Part shown: one piece after another, positions 8,305-17,506 of the stretch | Position numbering within the stretch: the first letter of the stretch is position 1 | Layout of the letters: each line of letters starts with the position of its first letter | NCBI GenBank assembly: GCA_019636795.1 | Contig: JAHBWW010000005.1 | Coordinates: 186,001-250,000, forward strand | DNA: 64,000 bases | Direction: 5' to 3' | DNA from: Phycisphaeraceae bacterium | GTDB lineage: Bacteria; Planctomycetota; Phycisphaerae; Phycisphaerales; UBA1924 | Notes under the pieces: generated by a model | Databases searched by the model: none | What the model was told of the DNA's origin: nothing | The model's input: the letters and a program-made list of their open reading frames with translations, nothing else | Made by a program: the position numbers and the translations under genes

Positions 8305-9828
8305 CTATTGGTGCATGTAATCGGCCAGTGCCGGATAGAGACTGGCGTAACGCTCGTGGAGCGAAGCGTAGTGGGGCGAATTCTGGCTGGGATTAGTGGA
8401 GGCGGCTGCACGAACTGCGCGGTTGCATGCTTCCGGAATTGACGAAAACGCGCCGCCAGAGACAGCTGCAAGAAGCGAAGCGCCGTGTGCCGGTCCCTCA
8501 TCGTTGGCCAGAGTCACGATGGGCCTGCCGATGATGTCGGCAGTGATTTGTCGCCAGAGCATCGAGCGGGCGCCGCCGCCACCGATGCGCACTTCGCGGG
8601 CTTCGATGCCGAGGCTGAGTACAAGTTCGAGAACTTGAGCGAGGGTAAATGAAACACCTTCGAGGACCGCACGCACAAGGTGGCCGCGTGTGTGGCTGCG
8701 AGAGAGACCGACCCACGCGCCGCGAGCGTGCGGATCGGGGTGCGGGCAACGTTCACCCGTGAGATGTGGCAGGAACATGAGCCCGTCGCATCCCGGAGCG
8801 ATCGTGCTTGCCTCGGTGATGAGTTCGTCGAATGACACAGTTGGTGCAAGCACGCTGCGCGCCCACTCGAGCGAGCCGGCAGCCGAGAGCATGCAGCCTG
8901 TGATGGTCCATGCACCCATGCGTGTTTCATTGCCTGTTGCGCTGCACATGGTGTGAACACGGCCTGGGGTGTGTGGGTCGAGATCACGGAGGCACGCATC
9001 AGTGTGCGCAAACACGACCCCACTGGTTCCGAGCGTCAGCACAATGGCGCCTGCAGAGGCGGCCCCTGCGCCGATGCCGCCGCATTGGTTGTCTCCCGAT
9101 CCGGCTGTGATCGGTGTGCCAACAGGGAGGCCGGTTTCCGCAGCTGCCCATTTCGTGATGTGGCCAGCGATCGCGCCTGACTCGTGCACGCGTGGCAAAA
9201 GATCGTCACAAATTTGCACCGCGTCAACCACCTCGCGGCACCACACTCGGCGCTCGACGTCAAAGAGCAGTGTTCCCGCGGCGTCGCCGACATCGGTCGC
9301 AGCCTCGCTGCAGAGACACAGGCGCACGTAGTCCTTTGGCATCATCATGCAGCGAGCGCGGTCATAAACTTCGGGTTCGTGCTCGCGCACCCAGAGCAAC
9401 TTTGGCAGTGTAAAGCCGGTGAGGGCCGTGTTTCCAGTCAGCGTAATAAGGCGTTGGGCACCGCCCATGCGATCGAGAATCTCGGCACACTGCTTAGCGG
9501 TTCTCTGGTCGTTCCACATCAATGCAGGACGAAGTGCGTTAACTTGACGTGAACCAGCATCGCGAAGAGAAGCAGCATCGAGCAGCACGCAGCCGTGCAT
9601 CTGTCCACTGAGCCCGAGCCCCCGGATTTGCCGAGCATCGGTCTGGCTGCACAAGTTTCGCAGGACTTCGCGGGTTGCCTGCCACCACGCCACAGGATCC
9701 TGTTCGCTCCAGCCTGGTTTCGGGCGATCAAAGTCATACGTGCTGACGGCTGTCGCGATGACAGTTCCCTCCGTGTCTACGAGCACGCCTTTGGTTGAAC
9801 TGGTTCCGATATCGAGTCCGATGAACAC
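8305..9828 (-). CDS. xylB: Xylulokinase
   Basis: A 507-residue FGGY-family sugar kinase that phosphorylates D-xylulose to xylulose 5-phosphate. It begins with the ATP phosphate-binding signature GLDIGTSSTKG and has the xylulokinase-type SGQMHG and WNDQRT segments. The catalytic Asp is in AGSGDNQCGG, and the second ATP-binding motif is GGGARSMLWRQI near the C-terminus. No xylose isomerase or xylose transporter is adjacent; instead the gene follows the L-2-hydroxyglutarate oxidase gene by 18 bp on the same strand, so xylulose may come from another route or the specificity may differ within FGGY kinases. Confidence 0.9.
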   Translation of the reverse strand: MFIGLDIGTSSTKGVLVDTEGTVIATAVSTYDFDRPKPGWSEQDPVAWWQATREVLRNLCSQTDARQIRGLGLSGQMHGCVLLDAASLRDAGSRQVNALRPALMWNDQRTAKQCAEILDRMGGAQRLITLTGNTALTGFTLPKLLWVREHEPEVYDRARCMMMPKDYVRLCLCSEAATDVGDAAGTLLFDVERRVWCREVVDAVQICDDLLPRVHESGAIAGHITKWAAAETGLPVGTPITAGSGDNQCGGIGAGAASAGAIVLTLGTSGVVFAHTDACLRDLDPHTPGRVHTMCSATGNETRMGAWTITGCMLSAAGSLEWARSVLAPTVSFDELITEASTIAPGCDGLMFLPHLTGERCPHPDPHARGAWVGLSRSHTRGHLVRAVLEGVSFTLAQVLELVLSLGIEAREVRIGGGGARSMLWRQITADIIGRPIVTLANDEGPAHGASLLAAVSGGAFSSIPEACNRAVRAAASTNPSQNSPHYASLHERYASLYPALADYMHQ

Positions 9829-9846
9829 GCAACCTTACTCCTGTGT

Positions 9847-11061
9847 TCAGAACGTCGCCCGCGAGGGCAGCCTTGCCTCGATGCGCTCACTGATCGTGAG
9901 CCCGATTGAGAGGGACGAAGTTGCAGCCGGTGACGGCGCATTGCACACATGAATGGCATGCTCGGCGTCAATGATTGCGAAATCGTCGAGCAGCGTGCCG
10001 TCTGTGGCGAGCGCCTGAGCGCGAATTCCCGCGGGTGCCGGCGTGAGGTGCTCGCTGAGAATTTCCGGCATGAGACGCTGGAGTGCTCGCACAAACGCGG
10101 GTTTGGAGATCGAGCGCCAGATCTCGGCTGCGCCGGTTTTCCAGTGTTTGGCGGAGAGTTTCCAGAATGCAGGATATCCGAGTGTTTCGACAAGATCGGT
10201 GATGTTCACATCGCCTCGGCTGTACGCTTCACGCCCGAGTGCAAGCACGGCGTTGGGACCGCATTCGACACCGCCTTCGATCATGCGTGTGAAGTGAACC
10301 CCGAGGAACGGGAACTTTGCGTCGGGCACTGGATAGATCAGATTGCGACACAACGAACGGGCAGCGGGCGCGAGCTCGTAATACTCGCCACGAAAGGGCA
10401 CGATCTTGAGTCCGGGCGATGCGCCCAGCGCCCGCGCGACTCGATCCGACTGAAGTCCGGCGCAGTTGACGATGAGCCTTGCGGAAAAGTCACCCTGGCT
10501 CGTCGCGAGCACGCGAAATTCCTGTTCCGGTCGGCTGTGGGTGACGACAGTGTCACACATGATGCGGCCGCCAAGGCGCTCGATTTCGCGTGCCATGGCC
10601 TGGCATACGTGCGGGTATGACACAATTCCTGCATCTCTGACGATGATGGCTTCGACGCCTGCTGCGTGAGGCTCAATCTCGACCAGTCGCTCGCGTCCGA
10701 TGATCTCACACTCGACACCATTGGACTTCCCTCGCTCGAAGATGCGAGCAAGTGCTTGCCGCTCGCTGTCATCAATCGCGACGATGACCTTGCCGCACAT
10801 GTCGAAGGGAACGCCGGTCGATTGACAGAACTCGATGAGCATGTCGCGCCCGCGGCGGCAGTTGACAGCCTTGAGTGAACCCGGCTTGTAGTAGATGCCG
10901 GAATGAATGACGCCCGAGTTGTGTCCGGTCTGATGATGGGCAATCGCGGGTTCTTTTTCGAGCACGGTCAGCGACACGCCCGGCATGCGACGCAAGGTTT
11001 GGAGTGCGGTCGCAAGCCCGACGATGCCGCCTCCGATGATGACAATGTCTGAAGTTTCCAC
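9847..11061 (-). CDS. lhgO: L-2-hydroxyglutarate oxidase/dehydrogenase
   Basis: A 404-residue FAD-dependent oxidoreductase of the DAO fold that oxidises L-2-hydroxyglutarate to 2-oxoglutarate. The N-terminal Rossmann motif [14 protein letters not shown] binds FAD, and [19 protein letters not shown] is the strongly conserved LhgO/L2HGDH signature. The start is a GTG at 11061 with GGAG eleven bases upstream. Product 2-oxoglutarate and electrons to quinone would feed central metabolism. It is the first gene of a two-gene unit with the xylulokinase gene, and is divergent from pilT across 134 bp. Confidence 0.92.
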   Translation of the reverse strand: METSDIVIIGGGIVGLATALQTLRRMPGVSLTVLEKEPAIAHHQTGHNSGVIHSGIYYKPGSLKAVNCRRGRDMLIEFCQSTGVPFDMCGKVIVAIDDSERQALARIFERGKSNGVECEIIGRERLVEIEPHAAGVEAIIVRDAGIVSYPHVCQAMAREIERLGGRIMCDTVVTHSRPEQEFRVLATSQGDFSARLIVNCAGLQSDRVARALGASPGLKIVPFRGEYYELAPAARSLCRNLIYPVPDAKFPFLGVHFTRMIEGGVECGPNAVLALGREAYSRGDVNITDLVETLGYPAFWKLSAKHWKTGAAEIWRSISKPAFVRALQRLMPEILSEHLTPAPAGIRAQALATDGTLLDDFAIIDAEHAIHVCNAPSPAATSSLSIGLTISERIEARLPSRATF

Positions 11062-11195
11062 ACGTGCGCTCCGAGTTTGCGGCGAAAGTGTAGGAAATGC
11101 AAATGATCCAGAGCATCACTCGGCGTCGAAGCGGGCTTCGAGAGCCGCTATGATCTCTTGCCGGGATCGGGTCGCTTATAGCGGAGAACCGAGCC

Positions 11196-12320
11196 ATGTT
11201 CACGGGCACACTTACGATTGAGAAATTGCTGTCGGCGATGAAGAGGCTCGATGCCTCCGACCTGCATATCAAGATCGGTACTCCGCCAACGTATCGAATT
11301 GCGGGCCGGCTCAAGGCGGTGGATGCTCCGCCATTGGGCGAAGATGAGACAGATCATCTTTTTGATTCGCTCTTGAAGCCTGAGCAAGCCGAGCGCTTTA
11401 ATCGCAATGGGGCGCTCGATTTTTCGTACCATCTGCCTGATGGGGATCGGTTCCGGATCAACATTTTTCGTGCAGGCGGCCACCTGCACGCGGCCGTTCG
11501 GCGCGTCAAGGCTGAGATCCCCAACTATGCCGACCTGCATCTGCCGCCGATCTATGAGAAACTCGTGAGCGAGACAGGCGAAGGGCTCGTGCTCGTCGTC
11601 GGCGTGACGGGCTCGGGCAAATCGAGCACGATCGCGGCGATGATCGATCAGATCAACCACACGCAGGCTGTCAATATCATCACGATTGAAGACCCGGTTG
11701 AGTATCGCTTCGGCCACGGCAAGTCGATTGTCTCGCAACGCGAGATCGGCATTGATGTCGAGAGCTTTGCAGTCGCGCTGCGGTCGGTGGTGAGGCAGGA
11801 TCCGGATGTCATCTTCATCGGCGAGATGCGCGACCATGAAACGGTGCTGGCTGCGATTCAGGCTGCCGAGACGGGGCATCTTGTCTTTGCGACGCTGCAT
11901 ACCGCCGATACCATGCAGGCGCTTGGGCGCATGCTCGAGTTCTTCCCGGAGCATGAGCGCGATTTCGTACGCAGCAGCCTTTCGACGAGTCTGCGTGCGA
12001 TCTGTGCGCAGCGGCTGTTGCCCGCGGTCAGTGGATTCGAAGTTGGCGTGGTGCCCGCGACTGAAGTGCTGCTCAACAACCCCGTCATGCGAGACCGTAT
12101 CCGCGAAGGGGGTGATGAAGACCTGCCGGCGATCATCGATCAGAGCACAGGCGAAGGCATGCACAGCTTCACCCACTCCCTTGCAGAACTCGTCAAGGCG
12201 GAGTGGATCGACATGCAGACAGCCATGGACCACGCCCCAAACCGCGAGGCATTGCAGAGTAAGATTCGCGGGCTCGAAGTGCGCGGGGCTTCGCTCGTGG
12301 GGCGCATCCGCCAGAAGTGA
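11196..12320 (+). CDS. pilT: Type IV pilus retraction ATPase PilT
   Basis: A 374-residue hexameric secretion ATPase of the PilT class, driving pilus depolymerisation and twitching. An N-terminal PAS-like domain covers residues 1-100 (LDASDLHIKIGTPP). The Walker A motif GVTGSGKSST is at residues 136-145, the Asp box at IEDPVEY, Walker B at DVIFIGEMRD, and the His box at TGHLVFATLHT. Length and order match the family. No pilin or other pilus gene is in the window, so it is unlinked from its machine here. The downstream oxidoreductase begins 27 bp later and may be co-transcribed. Confidence 0.95.
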   Translation: MFTGTLTIEKLLSAMKRLDASDLHIKIGTPPTYRIAGRLKAVDAPPLGEDETDHLFDSLLKPEQAERFNRNGALDFSYHLPDGDRFRINIFRAGGHLHAAVRRVKAEIPNYADLHLPPIYEKLVSETGEGLVLVVGVTGSGKSSTIAAMIDQINHTQAVNIITIEDPVEYRFGHGKSIVSQREIGIDVESFAVALRSVVRQDPDVIFIGEMRDHETVLAAIQAAETGHLVFATLHTADTMQALGRMLEFFPEHERDFVRSSLSTSLRAICAQRLLPAVSGFEVGVVPATEVLLNNPVMRDRIREGGDEDLPAIIDQSTGEGMHSFTHSLAELVKAEWIDMQTAMDHAPNREALQSKIRGLEVRGASLVGRIRQK

Positions 12321-12347
12321 GGCAATCAAGACCGGAGCTATACGCGC

Positions 12348-13499
12348 ATGAGTGTGAGTCTGTGGCAGAGGCGGGCAACCCGAACTCGTTCATGCGATCT
12401 GGCGATCATCGGCGGCGGGATCGCAGGGTTGTCAGCAGCAATAGACGCGCGGGCGCGCGGTTGCAGCGCAATTGTCCTTGAACGCGGCCGACCCGGCAGT
12501 GGCGCGAGCGGCCGCAACGCGGGGTTTCTGATGCGAGGTGCAGCCGACAACTACGCGGTGGCTTGCGGGTTGTGGGGGCGCGAGCGGGCCAGGGCGCTGT
12601 GGCGCTTCAACGAAGAGAATATCGAAGAACTTCGGATGCTGGGGATCGCTGGTCTGCCTTCATATGCAGCCAGGCCCTCGTGCCTTGTCGCACTCGATGA
12701 AGTCGAGGAATCGGAACTGCGCCAAAGCGCAACGCTGCTTCGAGATGATGGGTTCGATGTCGAACTGGTCGAGCCCGGCGCAATCGACGACACACTCTGG
12801 ACGCGTGCTAAGCCTCGAGTCGGGCTCATCAATCCTCACGACGCCGTGATCAACCCTGTTGATTTGCTCGGGCTTCTTGCCTCCAAACTGCCCGAAGAAA
12901 TAGTCTGCCCGGGTGAGGAAGTGTTCGCGATCGAGCAGGCTGCTGGCGCAATGCGCGTGCATTCATCGACATGCACGATCGAGGCGGGTGCGGTGCTCGT
13001 GTGCCTCAATGCTTTTGCAGCGAATCTGCTGCCTGAACTTGCTGGTGTGGTAGTGCCCAATCGCGGGCAGATGCTTGCGCTGCGGCCGGCGGGCAGAGTG
13101 CGACTCAATCATGCCTACTACGTCAATCGAGGCGGTGAGTATCTGCGCGAGGGGCCCGATGGACTGGTCATCATCGGCGGCGCGCGGCGGCACTTCGAGG
13201 CTGCCGAGCGCTCGCTCGTCGATGAACCAAACAACGACGTCCAAGGCCGTATCGAGCAGTACGCGCGGCAATGGATCGCCGACGACTACCACGTCGTCGC
13301 GCGATGGGCGGGCATCATGGGCTTCTCGCCGGATGGTCAGCCGCTCGTGGGGCAGGTCCGCCCCGGCGTCTGGTTCTGCGGCGGATTCACCGGCCACGGC
13401 ATGAGCATGGCGCAGAAAACCGCACGCACCGCGGTCGGCGCAATCGTTGATGGCGTGCCGTCGCTCTTCGATATGACCCGGATCGGTTATGCCTGTTGA
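12348..13499 (+). CDS. FAD-dependent amino acid/amine oxidoreductase (DAO family)
   Basis: A 383-residue DAO-fold flavoprotein. LAIIGGGIAGLSAAIDA near residue 18 is the FAD-binding Rossmann motif, GSGASGRNAGFL matches the conserved FAD-contact segment of the gamma-glutamylputrescine oxidase and glycine oxidase groups, and GFSPDGQPLVG with CGGFTGHGMSMA forms the C-terminal FAD site. Substrate is not predictable beyond an amine, amino acid or polyamine derivative. No glutamine-synthetase-like or ABC transporter partner lies next to it; its neighbour is pilT, 27 bp upstream. Confidence 0.85.
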   Translation: MSVSLWQRRATRTRSCDLAIIGGGIAGLSAAIDARARGCSAIVLERGRPGSGASGRNAGFLMRGAADNYAVACGLWGRERARALWRFNEENIEELRMLGIAGLPSYAARPSCLVALDEVEESELRQSATLLRDDGFDVELVEPGAIDDTLWTRAKPRVGLINPHDAVINPVDLLGLLASKLPEEIVCPGEEVFAIEQAAGAMRVHSSTCTIEAGAVLVCLNAFAANLLPELAGVVVPNRGQMLALRPAGRVRLNHAYYVNRGGEYLREGPDGLVIIGGARRHFEAAERSLVDEPNNDVQGRIEQYARQWIADDYHVVARWAGIMGFSPDGQPLVGQVRPGVWFCGGFTGHGMSMAQKTARTAVGAIVDGVPSLFDMTRIGYAC

Positions 13500-13582
13500 G
13501 TGTGTGCAGTGGTTGCATCATGCGATATGGAGCCGACCGAACCAGTGTCTGCAGGTGGTCTTGAACCCTGGCCGAAGCTGAT

Positions 13583-14128
13583 TCACATCTTCAGATCCAT
13601 ACTCCCGACCGTTGTTTCTCCCTGATCATCCTCGATCTCGATCCAGAGTCGGCTTCCAACTGGAAGCGGATTCGGGATCTCAGCGTGCGTGTGCCATCGG
13701 TTCGGGTCATTGGCGCTTTCGATCTCGGCTCGGGTTTTGACCGAGCCCCTTGCGTCTTCGGTACCGATCCAAAATCGTACAGCGATCACCTTCACACTTG
13801 AACCCGGGACTGGCGTAACGGTGACATCAATCGGCGCGTCCTTGCCCGCGACGATCAGGCCCTCGTCGCGTGTGGCTTTGGTAAGGAACGAACCAAACGT
13901 CGCTTCTCCCAGATCAATGACAGTGCCGCCATGACCATGAGAGGTTGGCTTCTCGTCGAAGTGCTCACCGCCTGGGCCGCGGTCATGTCCATGGCCATTG
14001 TCTGCTGATGAAGCACCACCTTGAGTCGAGCGATGTGCAGACTTGTTCTCTTCACAGCCTGTGAAAGTGGAAATGGTCGCAATCGGGGCGAAGGTCAGAG
14101 CGCCGATCAGAATCATGTTCGATCGCAT
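13583..14128 (-). CDS. His-rich putative lipoprotein of the metal-efflux locus
   Basis: An unrecognised 181-residue exported protein. A hydrophobic N-terminus ends in STFTGC, a plausible lipobox with Cys25. Residues 30-70 are rich in His, Gly and Asp (for example NGHGHDRGPGGEHFDEK and SHGHGG), as in periplasmic metal buffers. The remainder looks like a small beta-sandwich (IDVTVTPVPGSSVKVIAVRFWIG), and HTHAEIPNPLP may add metal ligands. The start is fixed by GAAGGAG six bases before the ATG. It follows the RND pump by 67 bp on the same strand. I infer capture or delivery of a cation in the periplasm; the metal is not known. Confidence 0.75.
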   Translation of the reverse strand: MRSNMILIGALTFAPIATISTFTGCEENKSAHRSTQGGASSADNGHGHDRGPGGEHFDEKPTSHGHGGTVIDLGEATFGSFLTKATRDEGLIVAGKDAPIDVTVTPVPGSSVKVIAVRFWIGTEDARGSVKTRAEIESANDPNRWHTHAEIPNPLPVGSRLWIEIEDDQGETTVGSMDLKM

Positions 14129-14195
14129 TGGGTCTCCTTCATTCTTGGAATAAATTTATTAAGTACATCTTGAGACAGCAACCGTGCTGCTCGCA

Positions 14196-17100
14196 TCACA
14201 CTGCGACGTCATTTTGGTTTTCCTTCACGACGATCTTGGTCGGCGATACCTCCTTCGGTGATTTGGATAGATCAGGCGAGGACGACATGGCCACACGATG
14301 GACAAGCGCATAGCCCGCCGGCACAACGATGAGATTCAGGAACGTCGACGTCAGCAGGCCACCCAGCACCACCACCGCCAGCGGCGCGAGCAGTTCACTT
14401 CCGGGTTTTCCAGAAGCTAGCGCGAGTGGCACCAGAGCAAGCGCTGCCGAGAGTGCGGTCATGAGGATCGGCACCAGCCGCTCCATTGAACCTTGCACGA
14501 TTGCTTCGGCAATGGGCTTCCTGTCGATTTCAATGAGGTGACGATAATGGTTGACCAGCAGGATTCCATTGCGGACCGCGATGCCGAAAAGCGTAATGAA
14601 GCCGACAAGACTAGCGATCGACAGCACCGGTGCGACATACAGCGCTGAGCCCGCTCCAAACAGGCTCATGGTGTTTCTGATGAGTCCTGTGTGCATCAGC
14701 GAGTCGGTGATGAAGATCGCTGCGATCCCGCCTATGGTCGCCAGCGGCAGATTGATCATCACCAGAACAGCAACCTTGAGTGAACCCGTCGCGATCTGCA
14801 ACAGCAGGAGCATGACGAGCGCGATGCCACCGCCCGCGAGCAGCAACGTACGACTGGCCGACTGCTGGGCCTCAAACTGACCCCCAAACTCAACATGATA
14901 ACCCGAACGCTGCACAATTGGCTCGACGCGGCGCTTCACTTGCGCGACGAGATCGCCGAGGTTCGATCCGTCGGCCACATTGCAGGAAATCACCGCCTTG
15001 CGCTGAGCGTTTTCGCGGGTGATGATGTTGGGGGACTTTTCGAGGCCGATGTCGGCCACATCACGCAGCCGGACAGTCGGCCCAGGCTTGCCATCCTCCG
15101 CCGTTCCGCGAAGCATCAGATTGCGAACATGATCGATGCTTTCGCGTTCAATCGTGTCGAGCCGGACGACCATCGCGTACCGCCGCATGCCTTGGTTTAC
15201 CTCGGCGACCACTTCGCCATAGAGAGCCATCTGCACCTGCTCAGCAGCGCTCGCAGGCGTGAGCCCGGCGGCTGCGAGATCCTGATGCCGGTACCGGATC
15301 GGAAGGCTGGTGATGAGGACCTCGCGGTTGGCGGCCACATCGCGCGCCCCGGGGATGCTCTTGAGTTCGGTTTCGATCTGCCGGGCCAGGGTGCGAAGTG
15401 TGGAAAGATCCTCGCCATAGACGTTAATTGCAATAGCAGCCGGCGTGCCCGAGAGAATGTGCGAAAGTCGATGCTCGATGGGCTGGCCGATCTGCACTGT
15501 CACGCCCGGAACAGCTTTTGCAATCGCAGCGATCTCTTTGCGAATGGCAATCATGTTGCCATCGGAAGCCACGAGTATGTCCAGTTCGCTGTTGCTGACG
15601 GGCTCAGCGTGTTCGTCGCGCTCGGCCCGCCCGGTGCGTCGCGTCACGCTGTGCACACCGGGAATCAGGATCAGCCGCTGCTCGATCGCCATGGCCGCGC
15701 GATGGCTCTCTTCGAGCGAAGTTCCCGGTGGCGATGACACAAAAACCGTGAACGAACCCTCGTTGAACTCCGGCAGGAACGACGTTCCAAACGAACGAGC
15801 AAGCAGCAGGGACAGCCCCGTGGCGGCAAGAGCCGTTCCCAGCACCAGCACGCGGTGATGGAGCGACCACCGCAGCGAGGGTTCATAGAAACGCTTGAGC
15901 CAGCGCACGAGAAACCGGTCGCCGTGAGCGCGCTTCACCGGGCTCTGGTTCCCGGCTCCACCTGCAGAATTACGCGGCCGCAGCAGAATTTTGCACAATG
16001 CTGGCGTCACCGTCAGTGCGACGACAAGAGACGCCAAGATTGAAACGATGTATGTGATCGCTAGCGGCTTGAAAAACCGCCCTTCAAGACCCTCAAGAAG
16101 AATCAGCGGCAGGAACACAATGCAGATCAGGACCGTAGCCCACACCACCGACGAACGAATCTCGTTGCTCGCAGCGTAAATCACTTCGACGCGGCCCTTG
16201 CGCTCCGCTTCGGGCAGCTGCGCGTTCTCATGCAGGCGACGGTGCACGTTTTCGACATCGATAATCGCATCGTCAACCAGTTCGCCGATCGCCACCGCAA
16301 GTCCGCCGAGCGTCATGACGTTGAGTGTCAGTCCGAGGCCGTCGAGCGTGAGCAGCGCCGCCGCAAGCGAGAGCGGAAGGGCCGTCAGCGTGATGATCGT
16401 CGTGCGCACGTTGAGCAGGAACAGAATCAGAATCACAGCAACGATGATCGTCGCATCACGCAGAACATGCATCAGGTTGTTGACCGATCGCTCGATGAAG
16501 TGGCTTTGCCTGAAGACGTCCTTGTCGACCATCATGCCGGGCGGAAGGGTCCGTTCGATCTGCGCCAGTGCTTCATCGATCGTCTGCGTCAGCTTCAGCG
16601 TGTTGGTGCCCGGAGACTTCTGGATCGACATCACGACCGCGGGAACACCCCGATTGGCAGCCGTGCCGCGCTTTGGTGCACCCCCCAGCGTCACATCCGC
16701 AATTTCACCGATGGTAATAGGCAGGCCGTTGTTCATCGTCACCATCGTCGCCGCAATATCCCGCACGCTGCTCACGCGCGCCGCCTGTCGCATCGGCAGC
16801 TCCGCCCGGTCCACATCCGAGAGATATCCGGCGCTCGCGGTGCTGTGCGCCTCGCGGGCGGCCTTGACCACATCCGCGATCGTCAGGCCATAGAGCGTCA
16901 GAAGATCCTGTCTGACGTTGATCTGATATTCAGGCAGTTCGCCCCCGATCGCCGAGACCTGAGACACGCCCGAGATCGCCAGCAGCTTGCTCCGCAGTTC
17001 AAACTCGGCATACGCCCGCAGATCCAGCGGGCTCACGCTGCCATCGGGCGAGGACAGCGCGAGCAGCATGATCTCGCCCGTGATGCTCGCAATCGGTGTC

Positions 17101-17486
17101 ATGGTCGGCTCGACGCCAGGAGGCAGCGCACCGCGTACTCCGGCCATGCGTTCGCCCACCAGTTGCCGCGCGCGGTAGATGTCGGTGTTCCAGTCGAACT
17201 CGACCCAGATCAACGAAAGCGAAATGGCCGACGCGCTGCGCACCCGCCGTACTCCAGGCAGCCCATTGACTGCTGACTCGAGCGGAAATGTGACGAACTG
17301 CTCCACCTCGTCTGCTGCCAGACCTCCAGCCTCCGTCAGAATCACGACGGTGGGGGCGTTGAGTTCAGGGAACACGTCGACCGGCATCGTCGGCAGTCGC
17401 GCCACCGTGTAGACGAGCATCGCCGCAGCGCAGAGCAGCACGAGCGACGATTGTTTGAGCGAAAATGCAATCAGGTGCCTGAGCAT
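14196..17486 (-). CDS. Heavy-metal efflux RND transporter, CusA/CzcA family
   Basis: A 1096-residue inner-membrane proton-driven cation pump. The start (FSLKQSSLVLLCAAAMLVYT) is the first of about twelve membrane segments, followed by PVDVFPELNAPTVVILTEAGG typical of the HME family. The TM4 motif is AIGELVDDAIIDVEN, unlike the DFG...DG of CzcA and differing from CusA's DAA; this suggests a divalent-cation or uncharacterised HME subtype. The export path across the periplasm would need the adaptor and outer-membrane factor encoded 20 bp and 1.5 kb upstream. The C-terminus ends shortly after the last helix. The exact metal cannot be read from sequence. Confidence 0.93.
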   Translation of the reverse strand: MLRHLIAFSLKQSSLVLLCAAAMLVYTVARLPTMPVDVFPELNAPTVVILTEAGGLAADEVEQFVTFPLESAVNGLPGVRRVRSASAISLSLIWVEFDWNTDIYRARQLVGERMAGVRGALPPGVEPTMTPIASITGEIMLLALSSPDGSVSPLDLRAYAEFELRSKLLAISGVSQVSAIGGELPEYQINVRQDLLTLYGLTIADVVKAAREAHSTASAGYLSDVDRAELPMRQAARVSSVRDIAATMVTMNNGLPITIGEIADVTLGGAPKRGTAANRGVPAVVMSIQKSPGTNTLKLTQTIDEALAQIERTLPPGMMVDKDVFRQSHFIERSVNNLMHVLRDATIIVAVILILFLLNVRTTIITLTALPLSLAAALLTLDGLGLTLNVMTLGGLAVAIGELVDDAIIDVENVHRRLHENAQLPEAERKGRVEVIYAASNEIRSSVVWATVLICIVFLPLILLEGLEGRFFKPLAITYIVSILASLVVALTVTPALCKILLRPRNSAGGAGNQSPVKRAHGDRFLVRWLKRFYEPSLRWSLHHRVLVLGTALAATGLSLLLARSFGTSFLPEFNEGSFTVFVSSPPGTSLEESHRAAMAIEQRLILIPGVHSVTRRTGRAERDEHAEPVSNSELDILVASDGNMIAIRKEIAAIAKAVPGVTVQIGQPIEHRLSHILSGTPAAIAINVYGEDLSTLRTLARQIETELKSIPGARDVAANREVLITSLPIRYRHQDLAAAGLTPASAAEQVQMALYGEVVAEVNQGMRRYAMVVRLDTIERESIDHVRNLMLRGTAEDGKPGPTVRLRDVADIGLEKSPNIITRENAQRKAVISCNVADGSNLGDLVAQVKRRVEPIVQRSGYHVEFGGQFEAQQSASRTLLLAGGGIALVMLLLLQIATGSLKVAVLVMINLPLATIGGIAAIFITDSLMHTGLIRNTMSLFGAGSALYVAPVLSIASLVGFITLFGIAVRNGILLVNHYRHLIEIDRKPIAEAIVQGSMERLVPILMTALSAALALVPLALASGKPGSELLAPLAVVVLGGLLTSTFLNLIVVPAGYALVHRVAMSSSPDLSKSPKEVSPTKIVVKENQNDVAV

Positions 17487-17506
17487 CGCGGGTCCTTCGT
17501 GTCGGT

